From Hwanghaeella grinnelliae (GTDB taxonomy: Bacteria > Pseudomonadota > Alphaproteobacteria > UBA8366 > Aestuariispiraceae), in the NCBI RefSeq assembly GCF_004005845.1, contig NZ_SADE01000003.1:496001-560000 (forward strand): 64,000 nt of DNA, written 5' to 3'. The position numbers and the translations under genes are program-made. Positions 26,579-34,977 of this stretch are shown here, one piece after another; position 1 is the first letter of the stretch; the number at the start of each line of letters is the position of its first letter. The notes below the pieces were generated by a model. It was not told the DNA's origin and searched no databases. It saw only the letters and a program-made list of their open reading frames with translations.

Positions 26579-28555
26579 ATGGCCCTGAATCGCCAGCAAC
26601 GGCGTGCGAACGCCAAAGGGAAGCAGCAACACAGCAACCCGCAGATCCAGGCGGTTCTGAACGCGGCCCTCGCCCATCAGCAGAAGGGCGAATACGCGGA
26701 TTCCGAACGCATGATCCGACGCGTTCTGGAAGCGTCGCCGGGTAATCCCGATGCTTTGCACCTGCGCGGCGCCCTGGCCTATCAGACAGGCAATATTCAA
26801 CTTGCATTGGACAGCCTGACCGAAGCGGCGGCGCGGGCACCGAAAGCCGGCAACATTCTGGCGACACTGGCGCTTGCGCAGGACGCGGCCGGGCTGAAAG
26901 ACGTTGCAGAGAGGACCTACCGCAAGGCTCAACGCCTGGAACCACGCAATGCGGAAATCCGCAACAATCTTGGCGCTCTTCTGAAATCGCAGGGAAACGT
27001 GAAAGAAGCTGTACGCCAATTCCGTGACGCCCTGAAAATCGACCCCAATTACACTCAGGCGGTGATCAACTTGGGTGGCACACTGTTCCGGCAAGGCGAA
27101 GCGGAGGAAGCTGAGGGCCTGTTTCGCCGCGCCCTTGTCCTGGAACCTGAAAACCCGGATGTCGCTACGGATCTTGCCGTCATCCTGCAGCACAACAAAA
27201 AAACCGAAGAGGCGGAAGGCCTTTTCACCAGCGCGCTGGCGGCACAGCCGGACAATGTGCCGGCATTGATCAATCTAGCCTCGCTGCATTTTCAGAACGC
27301 GAACTATGTCGAGGGCGAGGCCATCGCACGCGAGGCTGTGCGCCTGATGCCCGGCCACCACGCCGCTCACAACAACCTGGGCAACAACCTGCTGGGTCAG
27401 CACAAATACGCAGAAGCCGAAGCTGCCTTCCTTAAGGCGCGCAGTCTTTTGCCCAACGGGTCGGAGGCGGCCGGCAATCTGGGACATTTGAAATTACGGA
27501 CAGGGCAACCGGATGAGGCGGAAGGCCTTTACCGCCAGGCGCTGGACGTCGCCAAGGACAACCCACGCCACAGGTTCGGCCTGTCACTCGCCCTCTTTGC
27601 CCAGGCTGCGGCCAAAGGCGGTGATCTGACCGAAGCCTGGGACCATTACGAGGCCGGGTTCGATTGTGGAGAAAGAAACCCCGACCGGCGCAGGTCCGCC
27701 AAACCCTGGAACGGGGAGCCCCTGGCCGAAAAGACATTGCTACTGTGGCCGGAACAAGGGATCGGGGATGAAATCCGCTTCTCCGAAAGCCTGCCGGATT
27801 TCCTGGACGCCTTGGACGATGGACCATTGGCGGGCGGAAAGGTCTTCATTGAATGCGATCCGCGTCTGGTGCCGGCCTTCTCCCGCTCGTTCGAAGCAAA
27901 TGATCAGATCAGCGTCGCCCCGGCAATGTCGACGGCGATCAGCGGTATCGATTTCCAGTTATCGCTTGGCCAAGTCGCCGCGAGGATGCGTCCGACTGTT
28001 GGGGCATTTCCGAGCCGGCCGGGTTTTCTGGCCGCCAACGATGGTTTGCGGCAGAAATGGCGGCAGCGCCTGGACGCCCTTGGCCGAAAGCCGAAAATCG
28101 GCATTTCCTGGCGCAGCGGACTGAAAACCGCCCGCCGGGCCGAGAACGTGTCGGACCTCGAGCAATGGTACGACTTTCTGGACACCATCCCGGCAGATTT
28201 CATCGCCCTGCAATACGGCGAGATCGACGCGGAATTGAGGCAGCTTGAACAGGCTACCTACATAAAGCTCCACCGATGGGACGACATGGACCTGCGGGAC
28301 GACGTTGACGACCTGCTGGCGATGATGTGCGAGTTGGATTTTGTGGTCACGGTGCCAACATCCTTAATGGATATGGCTGGCTCGGTCGGTGCAAGGACCA
28401 TTACCGCGATGCTTGAAAATGAATGGGTCCTGCTGGGAACCGAACGCCATCCCTGGTATCCATCGGTCCAAGTCGCCACCAGGGCTTTGGAGGAGAATTG
28501 GCGGGCACCTCTCGCGCAGGCGAGCGCCTCACTGCGGGACTCGCTTAACAATTAA
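26579..28555 (+). CDS. TPR protein fused to a glycosyltransferase-like domain
   Basis: A 658-residue protein. Residues ~20-330 are about nine tetratricopeptide repeats (for example RNAEIRNNLGALLKSQGNVK). Residues ~385-640 are a GT-B-like domain with LLLWPEQGIGDEIRFSESLP, GISWRSGLKT and PTSLMDMAGSVGARTI. Fusions of this kind resemble O-linked glycosyltransferase families (GT41-like) and are often near flagellar or polysaccharide genes in Rhodospirillales. The acceptor is unknown. The basic opening (NRQQRRANAKGKQ) is seen in such TPR proteins. The Maf glycosyltransferase 13 kb upstream raises a shared flagellin role, which is only inference. Confidence 0.8.
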   Translation: MALNRQQRRANAKGKQQHSNPQIQAVLNAALAHQQKGEYADSERMIRRVLEASPGNPDALHLRGALAYQTGNIQLALDSLTEAAARAPKAGNILATLALAQDAAGLKDVAERTYRKAQRLEPRNAEIRNNLGALLKSQGNVKEAVRQFRDALKIDPNYTQAVINLGGTLFRQGEAEEAEGLFRRALVLEPENPDVATDLAVILQHNKKTEEAEGLFTSALAAQPDNVPALINLASLHFQNANYVEGEAIAREAVRLMPGHHAAHNNLGNNLLGQHKYAEAEAAFLKARSLLPNGSEAAGNLGHLKLRTGQPDEAEGLYRQALDVAKDNPRHRFGLSLALFAQAAAKGGDLTEAWDHYEAGFDCGERNPDRRRSAKPWNGEPLAEKTLLLWPEQGIGDEIRFSESLPDFLDALDDGPLAGGKVFIECDPRLVPAFSRSFEANDQISVAPAMSTAISGIDFQLSLGQVAARMRPTVGAFPSRPGFLAANDGLRQKWRQRLDALGRKPKIGISWRSGLKTARRAENVSDLEQWYDFLDTIPADFIALQYGEIDAELRQLEQATYIKLHRWDDMDLRDDVDDLLAMMCELDFVVTVPTSLMDMAGSVGARTITAMLENEWVLLGTERHPWYPSVQVATRALEENWRAPLAQASASLRDSLNN

Positions 28556-28597
28556 ATGGCTCCAAACACATAGACCTTGAGCTCGATCTGCTTGTTA

Positions 28598-28623
28598 CAG
28601 ATTTGTGAATTTACGCAAATCTG
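28598..28623. repeat. 8-bp perfect inverted repeat upstream of the Nudix gene
   Basis: cagatttg (28598-28605) and caaatctg (28616-28623) flank a 10-base AT-rich loop, 13 bases before the Nudix start. It has no T tract. It could be a weak terminator for the TPR gene, a leader hairpin that affects translation, or an operator. Confidence 0.45.
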
Positions 28624-28636
28624 CTTATGAAGACTC

Positions 28637-29200
28637 ATGATTTCGAGAAATGATCTTGGAAACCTGATCTTTCCGGCGAAGACCGTGAAACAGGTGGCCG
28701 TCCTGCCATTTGTGGTTATCGGGGATGAAGCAAAAGTATTGCTTCTGACGTCGCGCCGCCGTGGCCGATGGATATTGCCGAAGGGCTGGCCGGAAAAGAA
28801 CCTTCCGTTGAACGCGACCGCCATGACCGAAGCGATGGAGGAAGCCGGCCTTGCCGGACAAGTCGCAGACCGCGCCATTGGCACCTACACCTACAAGAAA
28901 AGAATGAAGGGCGGTTACGAGGTGACCTCCCATGTGTCCGTTTTCCCCATGCTGGTCAGCCACCATTTCCTGGACTGGCCCGAAAAAGACGAGCGTAAGT
29001 TCCAGTGGTGTTCGCTGAAGAAAGCGCAAAAGCGGTTGGACGACCCGGGTGCGGCAAAGCTGATCGGATCACTCCGGACACAATCACTGGATTATCTGTA
29101 CGCTTTTTTCGAGGATAGCTCGGAAAAACCCGTTGCCTCCAACGCGCCCGCAACATCCCCGTCCTTCGTTCGGACCTTGGCCAATATGGTCGGACTCTAG
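28637..29200 (+). CDS. Nudix hydrolase with a variant Nudix box
   Basis: A 187-residue Nudix-fold protein. The box region is GWPEKNLPLNATAMTEAMEEAG. The metal-binding core EAMEEAG is intact, but the upstream GX5E glutamate is leucine and the REUXEE arginine is threonine, two residues that normally pair. The RWILPKGWP run before it is like the diadenosine/diphosphoinositol polyphosphate phosphohydrolase group, so a dinucleoside or inositol polyphosphate substrate is possible. The C-terminal tail from ~165 is variable. Confidence 0.85.
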   Translation: MISRNDLGNLIFPAKTVKQVAVLPFVVIGDEAKVLLLTSRRRGRWILPKGWPEKNLPLNATAMTEAMEEAGLAGQVADRAIGTYTYKKRMKGGYEVTSHVSVFPMLVSHHFLDWPEKDERKFQWCSLKKAQKRLDDPGAAKLIGSLRTQSLDYLYAFFEDSSEKPVASNAPATSPSFVRTLANMVGL

Positions 29201-29267
29201 GGACTGGTCGCAGTGCATTCCCCTATTTTGAAGCCGGTTCTCCGGCACTCCCAACGCAAGAGCAGAT

Positions 29268-30785
29268 ATGTCCCGGGAAACTGAGCAAACTTCCAGCGCA
29301 GGCAAGGCGGAGTCCGGACCGCGCAAGGGCTCCCTCGACAAGGATCTCGAAAAGCTCACGCATATCGAGGCCGCCTCAAGGACCCTGAGTTCAGGAATGG
29401 CCCCGCCCGTTCTGGCCGGACTGTTCCTGGCGCTGTCAGGTACATTGGCGCTTTTCTATACCGGTGCAGGCACGAACAATGTCCTGATCGTGATCGCCGC
29501 CGTCATCGGCGGATATATGGCGCTGAATATCGGCGCGAACGATGTCGCGAACAATGTGGGCCCCGCCGTAGGTGCGCGGGCGCTCTCACTGGTGGGGGCG
29601 CTCGTCATCGCCGCGGTCTTCGAATCCGCGGGGGCATTGCTTGCGGGCGGCGACGTGGTTTCCACGATATCCAAGGGCATCATCGATCCCGCGCAGGTTC
29701 CGGACAGCGAGACTTTCATCTGGGCGATGATGGCCGCCCTTACCGCATCGGCACTTTGGGTAAATCTGGCAACCGTCCTGGGGGCGCCGGTTTCGACGAC
29801 ACATTCGGTCGTGGGCGGTGTCATGGGTGCGGGTATCGCCGCTGTCGGTTTCAGCCTTGTCAATTGGCCGACCATGGGCGCGATTGCCGCAAGCTGGGTG
29901 ATCTCGCCGCTTCTCGGCGGTGTCATCGCCGCCATCTTCTTGGCATTTATCAAGCTGAACCTGATCTATGTTCCGGACAAGATCGCCGCTGCCCGGCGCT
30001 GGATCCCCCTATTGGTTGCGATCATGGCAGGGGCCTTTGCCTGCTACCTGTCGATCAAGGGCTTTAAGCGAATTTGGAAGCCCGACGGCCTGACCATCGG
30101 GGCAATCACCGCCACTGCATTTGCCGTAACCTGGTTGATCATGAAGCCCGTGATACACCGCCAGTCTGTGGGCATGGAGAACCGGAACCAATCCCTGCGC
30201 CGGCTGTTCCGCATTCCCCTCATCTGCGCCGCGGCCCTGCTTTCGTTCGCTCATGGCGCCAACGATGTCGCCAACGCCATCGGGCCCTTGGCCGCAATCA
30301 TGCATTCCGCGCAGTTCGGCGACGTCGCGGCCAAGGTCGACATTCCGTTATGGGTCATGCTGATCGGCGCATTCGGTATCAGCCTGGGTCTGTTCCTGTA
30401 CGGCCCGCGCTTGATCCGTATGGTTGGCGTCCGCATCACCAAGATGAACCCGATGCGGGCCTATTGCGTCGCGCTTTCCGCCGCCCTTACCGTCATCGTA
30501 GCCTCCTGGCTCGGCCTGCCGGTGAGTTCAACGCATATCGCTGTCGGCGCGATCTTCGGCATTGGCTTTTTCCGCGAATATTTTACCGGGACAAGCAGCC
30601 GCCGAAAGGAATTGGTGCGACGCTCATCGGCGGACGACGAGTTCGTTTCCAACGCGGAGATGACCCGCCGGAAACTGGTCCGGCGTTCGCATTTCATGAC
30701 AATCGTCGCCGCCTGGGTCGTCACAGTCCCGGCAACGGCCCTGATTTCGGGCCTGATCTTCCTGGCGATTTCATTCGCCTTGTAG
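29268..30785 (+). CDS. pitA: Inorganic phosphate transporter, Pit family
   Basis: A 505-residue PHO4/PiT-family integral membrane protein with about ten to eleven segments. The two family signatures are present as internal repeats: GANDVANNVGPAVGARAL near residue 90 and HGANDVANAIGPLAAI near residue 330, separated by a cytoplasmic loop. It carries metal-phosphate with protons across the inner membrane. A soluble N-terminal extension of ~40 residues is charged. It converges with the DOPA-dioxygenase-like gene. Confidence 0.93.
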   Translation: MSRETEQTSSAGKAESGPRKGSLDKDLEKLTHIEAASRTLSSGMAPPVLAGLFLALSGTLALFYTGAGTNNVLIVIAAVIGGYMALNIGANDVANNVGPAVGARALSLVGALVIAAVFESAGALLAGGDVVSTISKGIIDPAQVPDSETFIWAMMAALTASALWVNLATVLGAPVSTTHSVVGGVMGAGIAAVGFSLVNWPTMGAIAASWVISPLLGGVIAAIFLAFIKLNLIYVPDKIAAARRWIPLLVAIMAGAFACYLSIKGFKRIWKPDGLTIGAITATAFAVTWLIMKPVIHRQSVGMENRNQSLRRLFRIPLICAAALLSFAHGANDVANAIGPLAAIMHSAQFGDVAAKVDIPLWVMLIGAFGISLGLFLYGPRLIRMVGVRITKMNPMRAYCVALSAALTVIVASWLGLPVSSTHIAVGAIFGIGFFREYFTGTSSRRKELVRRSSADDEFVSNAEMTRRKLVRRSHFMTIVAAWVVTVPATALISGLIFLAISFAL

Positions 30786-30807
30786 GGGGGGCGGCTGTTC
30801 GGCAGCA

Positions 30808-31200
30808 CTAGCGCCGGAACATCTCCAGGTTCAAATCCAGCATTTCACCCATCCAGATCGTGTGCGCGGTGTGGTCGATCAAATCGTCACCCGTTTCCGG
30901 ATGGATGAAAACGGTGAGCCCCGACCGGTTCAGAGCCAACCAGGAAATCACATCCGCGAATTGTTCCGGGGAAAAGCCGATCTGGTAGCTCCACCGAGGG
31001 TGAGGACCGACCAGTTTTTCATGCCAACGACCCATGCGGATGTCGAACCTCTCGGAAACTTGATCCCGAACCCGTTGCGCCACCGGCGCGGATTCCCCAT
31101 CAAAATAGACATGGGCGTGCCAACCTTGGATATCTCCCACGACCGTTACGGCCTTCCTTTCATCATCTGCGGTCAAGTCAGCAATTCCTTTCCATTTCAT
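30808..31200 (-). CDS. DOPA 4,5-dioxygenase-family protein
   Basis: A 130-residue protein with family blocks WHAHVYFD, GPHPRWSYQIGF and HPETGDDLIDHTAHTIWMG, giving several conserved histidines for metal binding. Fungal and plant members open the catechol ring of DOPA; bacterial ones of this size are mostly untested. A catechol extradiol cleavage role is therefore only by family. Divergent from the cystathionine beta-synthase gene. Confidence 0.85.
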   Translation of the reverse strand: MKWKGIADLTADDERKAVTVVGDIQGWHAHVYFDGESAPVAQRVRDQVSERFDIRMGRWHEKLVGPHPRWSYQIGFSPEQFADVISWLALNRSGLTVFIHPETGDDLIDHTAHTIWMGEMLDLNLEMFRR

Positions 31201-31319
31201 CGGTGTTCACCCACCTTAAGCAAGGGTACACTCCGCCCCCCGCAAAGGGAAACCGCTTGCCCCAAGGGGCGAAGGCCCGCGACGGCAATGACTTTCAATT
31301 CTTCGTACGGATGGTCGCT

Positions 31320-32693
31320 ATGACAGTTTACGGCAATGTTCTGCAAATGATCGGCAACACGCCGATGGTCGAAGTCACCAACATCGACACCGGGCCATGC
31401 CGGCTGTTCCTGAAACTGGAGAGTCAAAACCCGGGCGGGTCTATCAAGGACCGCATCGCGCTGTCGATGATCGAAGCGGCGGAACAAGATGGACGGCTGA
31501 AACCCGGCGGCACGATCATCGAGGCGACCGCCGGTAATACCGGCCTGGGCCTTGCCCTGGTCGCCGCGCAAAAAGGCTACAAGCTTATCCTGATCATTCC
31601 GGACAAGATGAGCCTGGACAAAATCTATCACCTGAAGGCACTGGGTACCCAAATCGTGATGACCCGGTCCGACGTCGGCAAGGGACATCCCGAATACTAT
31701 CAGGACATGGCCGAAAGAATGGCGGAAGAGATCCCCGGTTCCTTCTGGGTCAATCAATTCGCGAACCCCGCAAACCCGAAGGCCCATATCGAGACCACCG
31801 GCCCTGAAATCTGGGAACAGATGGATCATGACGTCGATGCGGTGGTGGCCGGCGTCGGTTCCGGCGGTACGATCAGCGGGTTGGGCCGATACCTGAAATC
31901 GGTGCAGCCCGATCTGCGCATGGTGATTGCCGACCCAGTCGGCTCCATCGTCGGACATGCCGTGCAAACCGGTGAGATTTCGACCGATGTCGGGTCCTGG
32001 CTGGTTGAAGGTATTGGAGAAGACTTCATTCCACCGAACTGCGACCTGTCGATCATCGACGACGCGGTCTATGCCTCTGACAAGGAGGCCTTCGCGGCGG
32101 CGCGGGAATTGCTAGCCAAGGAGGGGATTCTGGGCGGGACCTCAACCGGGACGCTGGTTGCCAGCGCGTTGAAATGGTGCCGTGCCCAGACCGAGCCGAA
32201 ACGCGTCGTCACCTTGGTTTGCGATACCGGCAACAAGTATCTCGCCAAGGCCTATAACGATGCCTGGCTGATCGACAACGGATTGCTCGACCGCGAGCAG
32301 CATCATGACCTGCGCGACATGATCACGCGCCGCGCAGATAAGGGAGACGTCGTTAGCGTCCGCCCGGAAGAAACCTTGAATGTCGCCTATGGACGGATGC
32401 GGATGTTCGATGTGTCCCAGTTGCCGATCCTGAACGAAAACGGAAAAATAGAAGGGCTAGTCGACGAATCCGATCTGCTCTTCGCCGTTCAGGAAGACCC
32501 GAGCTTGTTCAAGCAACCGGTCAAATCGATCATGACCGTGAACCTGGAAACGGTATCGCCCGACACGCCGATTGAATCGCTGGTGCCGCTGTTCAAGCAG
32601 GACAAGGTCGCGCTTGTGGTCGGCGATGGCACCTTCTATGGACTGATCACCAAAATCGACTACATCAATGCCATGCGCCGGCGCGCATCCTAA
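31320..32693 (+). CDS. Cystathionine beta-synthase with C-terminal CBS-domain pair
   Basis: A 457-residue PLP enzyme. The N-terminal fold-type II core (1-330) begins MTVYGNVLQMIGNTPMVEV, has the PLP lysine in NPGGSIKDRIA and the phosphate loop GSGGTISG. Two CBS motifs follow (about 345-455: VRPEETLNVAYGRMRMFDVS and MTVNLETVSPDTPIESL), the arrangement of human-type CBS that binds S-adenosylmethionine or nucleotides. It condenses homocysteine and serine to cystathionine. I start at ATG 31320 (an ATG at 31311 is nearly equal); the frame runs upstream but lacks support. The lyase gene starts 70 bases after the stop. Confidence 0.92.
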   Translation: MTVYGNVLQMIGNTPMVEVTNIDTGPCRLFLKLESQNPGGSIKDRIALSMIEAAEQDGRLKPGGTIIEATAGNTGLGLALVAAQKGYKLILIIPDKMSLDKIYHLKALGTQIVMTRSDVGKGHPEYYQDMAERMAEEIPGSFWVNQFANPANPKAHIETTGPEIWEQMDHDVDAVVAGVGSGGTISGLGRYLKSVQPDLRMVIADPVGSIVGHAVQTGEISTDVGSWLVEGIGEDFIPPNCDLSIIDDAVYASDKEAFAAARELLAKEGILGGTSTGTLVASALKWCRAQTEPKRVVTLVCDTGNKYLAKAYNDAWLIDNGLLDREQHHDLRDMITRRADKGDVVSVRPEETLNVAYGRMRMFDVSQLPILNENGKIEGLVDESDLLFAVQEDPSLFKQPVKSIMTVNLETVSPDTPIESLVPLFKQDKVALVVGDGTFYGLITKIDYINAMRRRAS

Positions 32694-32763
32694 CGCACCC
32701 CGCTGGTAGCACGCATTCCGACCCATTACCGATCACGTATTCTACGCATAAGAGGAGCCCGCC

Positions 32764-33942
32764 ATGCAGCGCCCCCTTCCCCGGAACCGTCAGGGTCTGT
32801 CGACCCGCGCCATTCATGCCGGGCAGGCGCCGGACCCGACAACCGGTGCCATTATGACGCCGATCTACGCGACATCGACCTATGTTCAGGACAGCCCCGG
32901 CGTTCATAAAGGGTATGAATATTCGCGCAGTCAGAACCCGACCCGCATGGCCTTCGAGCGCTGCGTCGCGGATTTGGAGAACGGGTCCAGCGGCTATGCC
33001 TTCGCCAGCGGCCTGGCCGGAATGGGAACAATCCTGGAATGCCTGGACAGCGGCGCCCATGTGGTCGCCATGGACGACCTTTACGGCGGCAGCTATCGGC
33101 TTTTCGAGAATGTCCGCAAACGGTCTTCGGGCCTGGACTTCACCTTCACCGACCTGAGTGACCCTGCAAAACTGGAAGCCGCGATCACGCCCGAAACCAA
33201 GATGGTCTGGGTAGAGTCGCCGACCAACCCGTTGCTGAAACTGGTGGACCTTGCGGCTGTTGCCGAAGTCGCCAAGAAGCACGGATTGATCGCCGTCTGC
33301 GACAACACGTTCGCCTCACCCATGGTTCAGAACCCATTGGACCATGGTTTCGATATCGTGCTGCATAGCGCTACCAAATACCTCAACGGTCATTCGGATA
33401 TGGTCGGCGGTGTCGTTGTTCTGGCCGAGAACCCAGAGTTGGAACAGAAGATGGCCTATCTTCAGAATGCCGTCGGCAGCATTCTAGGCCCATTCGACAG
33501 CTTCCTGGCGCTGCGGGGATTGAAGACACTCGGCATCCGAATGGAACGCCATTGCGAAAGCGCGTTGACCGTCGCGAAATTCCTGGAGGCCCACGACAAA
33601 GTTGAACGGGTGATCTATCCCGGTCTGGAAAGCCATCCGCAGCACGAACTGGCAAAGCGCCAGATGACCGGTGGTTTCGGCGGCATTGTGACCGCGATCC
33701 TGAAGGGCGGGTTGGATGAATCCCGCCGCTTCCTTGAGCATACCGACCTCTTTGCCTTGGCTGAAAGCTTGGGCGGTGTTGAAAGCCTGATTGAGCATCC
33801 GGCGATCATGACCCACGCTTCCATCCCGCCGGAAATTCGGGCGGAACTGGGGATTAGCGACAGCTTGGTCCGCATTTCCGTGGGCGTAGAGAATATCGAA
33901 GACCTGTTGGCCGAGCTGGAAACGGCCTTGGCCGCGATTTAG
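32764..33942 (+). CDS. Cystathionine gamma-lyase/gamma-synthase family PLP enzyme
   Basis: A 392-residue Cys/Met-metabolism PLP enzyme. Family marks are STRAIHAGQ, the YSRSQNPTR phosphate-site motif, and SATKYLNGHSD with the PLP lysine. Sequence alone does not separate cystathionine gamma-lyase from gamma-synthase, but the tight operon with a cystathionine beta-synthase suggests gamma-lyase and a reverse transsulfuration route from homocysteine to cysteine. An agaggag site precedes the ATG, and a strong terminator follows. Confidence 0.9.
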   Translation: MQRPLPRNRQGLSTRAIHAGQAPDPTTGAIMTPIYATSTYVQDSPGVHKGYEYSRSQNPTRMAFERCVADLENGSSGYAFASGLAGMGTILECLDSGAHVVAMDDLYGGSYRLFENVRKRSSGLDFTFTDLSDPAKLEAAITPETKMVWVESPTNPLLKLVDLAAVAEVAKKHGLIAVCDNTFASPMVQNPLDHGFDIVLHSATKYLNGHSDMVGGVVVLAENPELEQKMAYLQNAVGSILGPFDSFLALRGLKTLGIRMERHCESALTVAKFLEAHDKVERVIYPGLESHPQHELAKRQMTGGFGGIVTAILKGGLDESRRFLEHTDLFALAESLGGVESLIEHPAIMTHASIPPEIRAELGISDSLVRISVGVENIEDLLAELETALAAI

Positions 33943-33967
33943 GGATTTTCGGCTTGGTCAAAGTGAA

Positions 33968-34006
33968 AGGGCCTTCCCGGCTGGTTCGGGAAGGCCCTGA
34001 CTTTTT
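33968..34006 (+). terminator. Intrinsic terminator of the transsulfuration operon
   Basis: Arms agggccttcccg (33968-33979) and cgggaaggccct (33987-33998) are perfect 12-bp complements with a 7-base loop, followed by gac and T5. It lies 26 bases after the lyase stop. The end of the T tract touches the stop of the convergent SRPBCC gene. Confidence 0.9.
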
Positions 34007-34539
34007 CAGGCTGAAAAACGCCGCGCATAGTCCCCGCGCAGCCTGGTCCAGCAATCCCAGAACGGTTCCGGCTCAAGCCCCCGCAAGCGACCGGCCAGCA
34101 GGTCCAGATGCGCGTGCCATCCCGGTCCGATGGCCAACTGCGCCGTCTTCTCCGCGATGCGGCGGTGTGTCACCGTCAGCAGAATTTCATCGCCCATCGG
34201 CTCCATTTCAAATGTGACGTCACCCGTGCCGTTCCAGCTGAACGTCAGTTTTTTCGGTGGATCGACCTCAACGATTCGGCACTCCATGATGTTCTCACCC
34301 GTGCTGCCCTCGGGCGGCGTACCTGGCGGGTCGGTCAATTCGCTGTTGCGCCAGGTGAAGGTGAAGGGCGCGTCGGCAACGAGGTCCATTTCACCGGCGG
34401 CCAACCATTGCCGCCGCAAATCGCTATCGGTCAGATACGACCAAATCCGGTCGATCGGGCCGGGTAAAAGCCGCCGGATGGTCAATGTCGCGTCTTCCGC
34501 AAGTGTGCCGTATAGGTCGATCGTATCGGCGTTGCTCAT
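34006..34539 (-). CDS. SRPBCC/AHSA1-domain protein
   Basis: A 177-residue START-like lipid-binding-fold protein of the AHSA1 (Aha1-like) group. It opens TIRRLLPGPIDRIWSYLTD, followed by WRNSELT and LTVTHRRI. Such proteins commonly pair with an ArsR regulator and may bind a hydrophobic ligand; the ligand is unknown. It starts at 34539, overlapping the arsR stop by ATGA, so translation is coupled. Confidence 0.88.
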   Translation of the reverse strand: MSNADTIDLYGTLAEDATLTIRRLLPGPIDRIWSYLTDSDLRRQWLAAGEMDLVADAPFTFTWRNSELTDPPGTPPEGSTGENIMECRIVEVDPPKKLTFSWNGTGDVTFEMEPMGDEILLTVTHRRIAEKTAQLAIGPGWHAHLDLLAGRLRGLEPEPFWDCWTRLRGDYARRFSA

Positions 34540-34901
34540 TTCTTTTCTCCGTCCTTCTTAGGTCGTGCCGCATCGTCCTCTGCGCGCAGAATACGTTCCA
34601 ACGCGTCAAGACGACCGGTCCAGAAGTGTTCGTAGTGGGTAAGCCATTGCTGCGCGCTGGCGAGTGGGCCCGGTTCCAGCCGGCAAAAATGGGTGCGGCC
34701 CTGAACCTCCCGGCTAACAAGACCGGCCTTTTCCAGAACCTTGATGTGCTTGGAGGCCGCCGCGAGCGATATCGCGTATGGCTCCGCAAGTTGGCCCACC
34801 GTCTTTTGGCCTTCAGAGAGGTCCTGCAGCATTTCCCGACGCGTTGAATCGCCAAGGGCATGAAAGACTGCATTGAGCCGTGATGTTTTTAATTCAACCA
34901 T
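34536..34901 (-). CDS. ArsR/SmtB-family transcriptional regulator
   Basis: A 121-residue winged-helix repressor (FHALGDSTRREMLQDLS and VGQLAEPYAISLAAASKHIKVLEKAG). No metal-binding ELCV-type cysteine box is present, as in the SdpR-like branch. I place the start at the ATG at 34901. An upstream in-frame ATG at 34937 would lie inside the promoter -35 element, so it is unlikely. It is followed by the SRPBCC gene in an ATGA overlap. Confidence 0.9.
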   Translation of the reverse strand: MVELKTSRLNAVFHALGDSTRREMLQDLSEGQKTVGQLAEPYAISLAAASKHIKVLEKAGLVSREVQGRTHFCRLEPGPLASAQQWLTHYEHFWTGRLDALERILRAEDDAARPKKDGEKK

Positions 34902-34911
34902 GTGGTTGAAT
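34892..34911. promoter_or_regulatory. ArsR operator 1, over the -10/start codon
   Basis: Perfect 9-bp dyad attcaacca-tg-tggttgaat at 34892-34911. The arsR start codon lies inside it, and it overlaps the -10 element by three bases (34909-34911). The core is CAACC-N4-GGTTG, identical in architecture to the second site. Confidence 0.75.
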
Positions 34912-34937
34912 ATATCGACGCAAATCAGAACTGTCAA
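34909..34937 (-). promoter_or_regulatory. Near-consensus sigma-70-type promoter of the arsR-SRPBCC operon
   Basis: On the minus strand, TTGACA (34937-34932, exact consensus) and TATATT (34914-34909, five of six) are separated by 17 bases. The predicted start of transcription, about seven bases after the -10, falls at or next to the A of the start ATG (34901). The mRNA is therefore probably leaderless or nearly so. Confidence 0.8.
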
Positions 34938-34949
34938 CCGATTGGTTGA
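34934..34949. promoter_or_regulatory. ArsR operator 2, over the -35 element
   Basis: Dyad tcaacc-gatt-ggttga at 34934-34949 with the same CAACC-N4-GGTTG core, 40 bp centre-to-centre from operator 1. It overlaps the -35 hexamer. Two equally built sites bracketing the promoter suggest dimer-dimer cooperation. Confidence 0.7.
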
Positions 34950-34977
34950 ATATTAAAAAGCGCCGTTTGTGGAAAAT

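Noticed and set aside
34902-34937. Longer ArsR start at 34937
   Set aside because: It would put the start codon within the -35 element of the only strong promoter, and the added residues do not resemble ArsR proteins.
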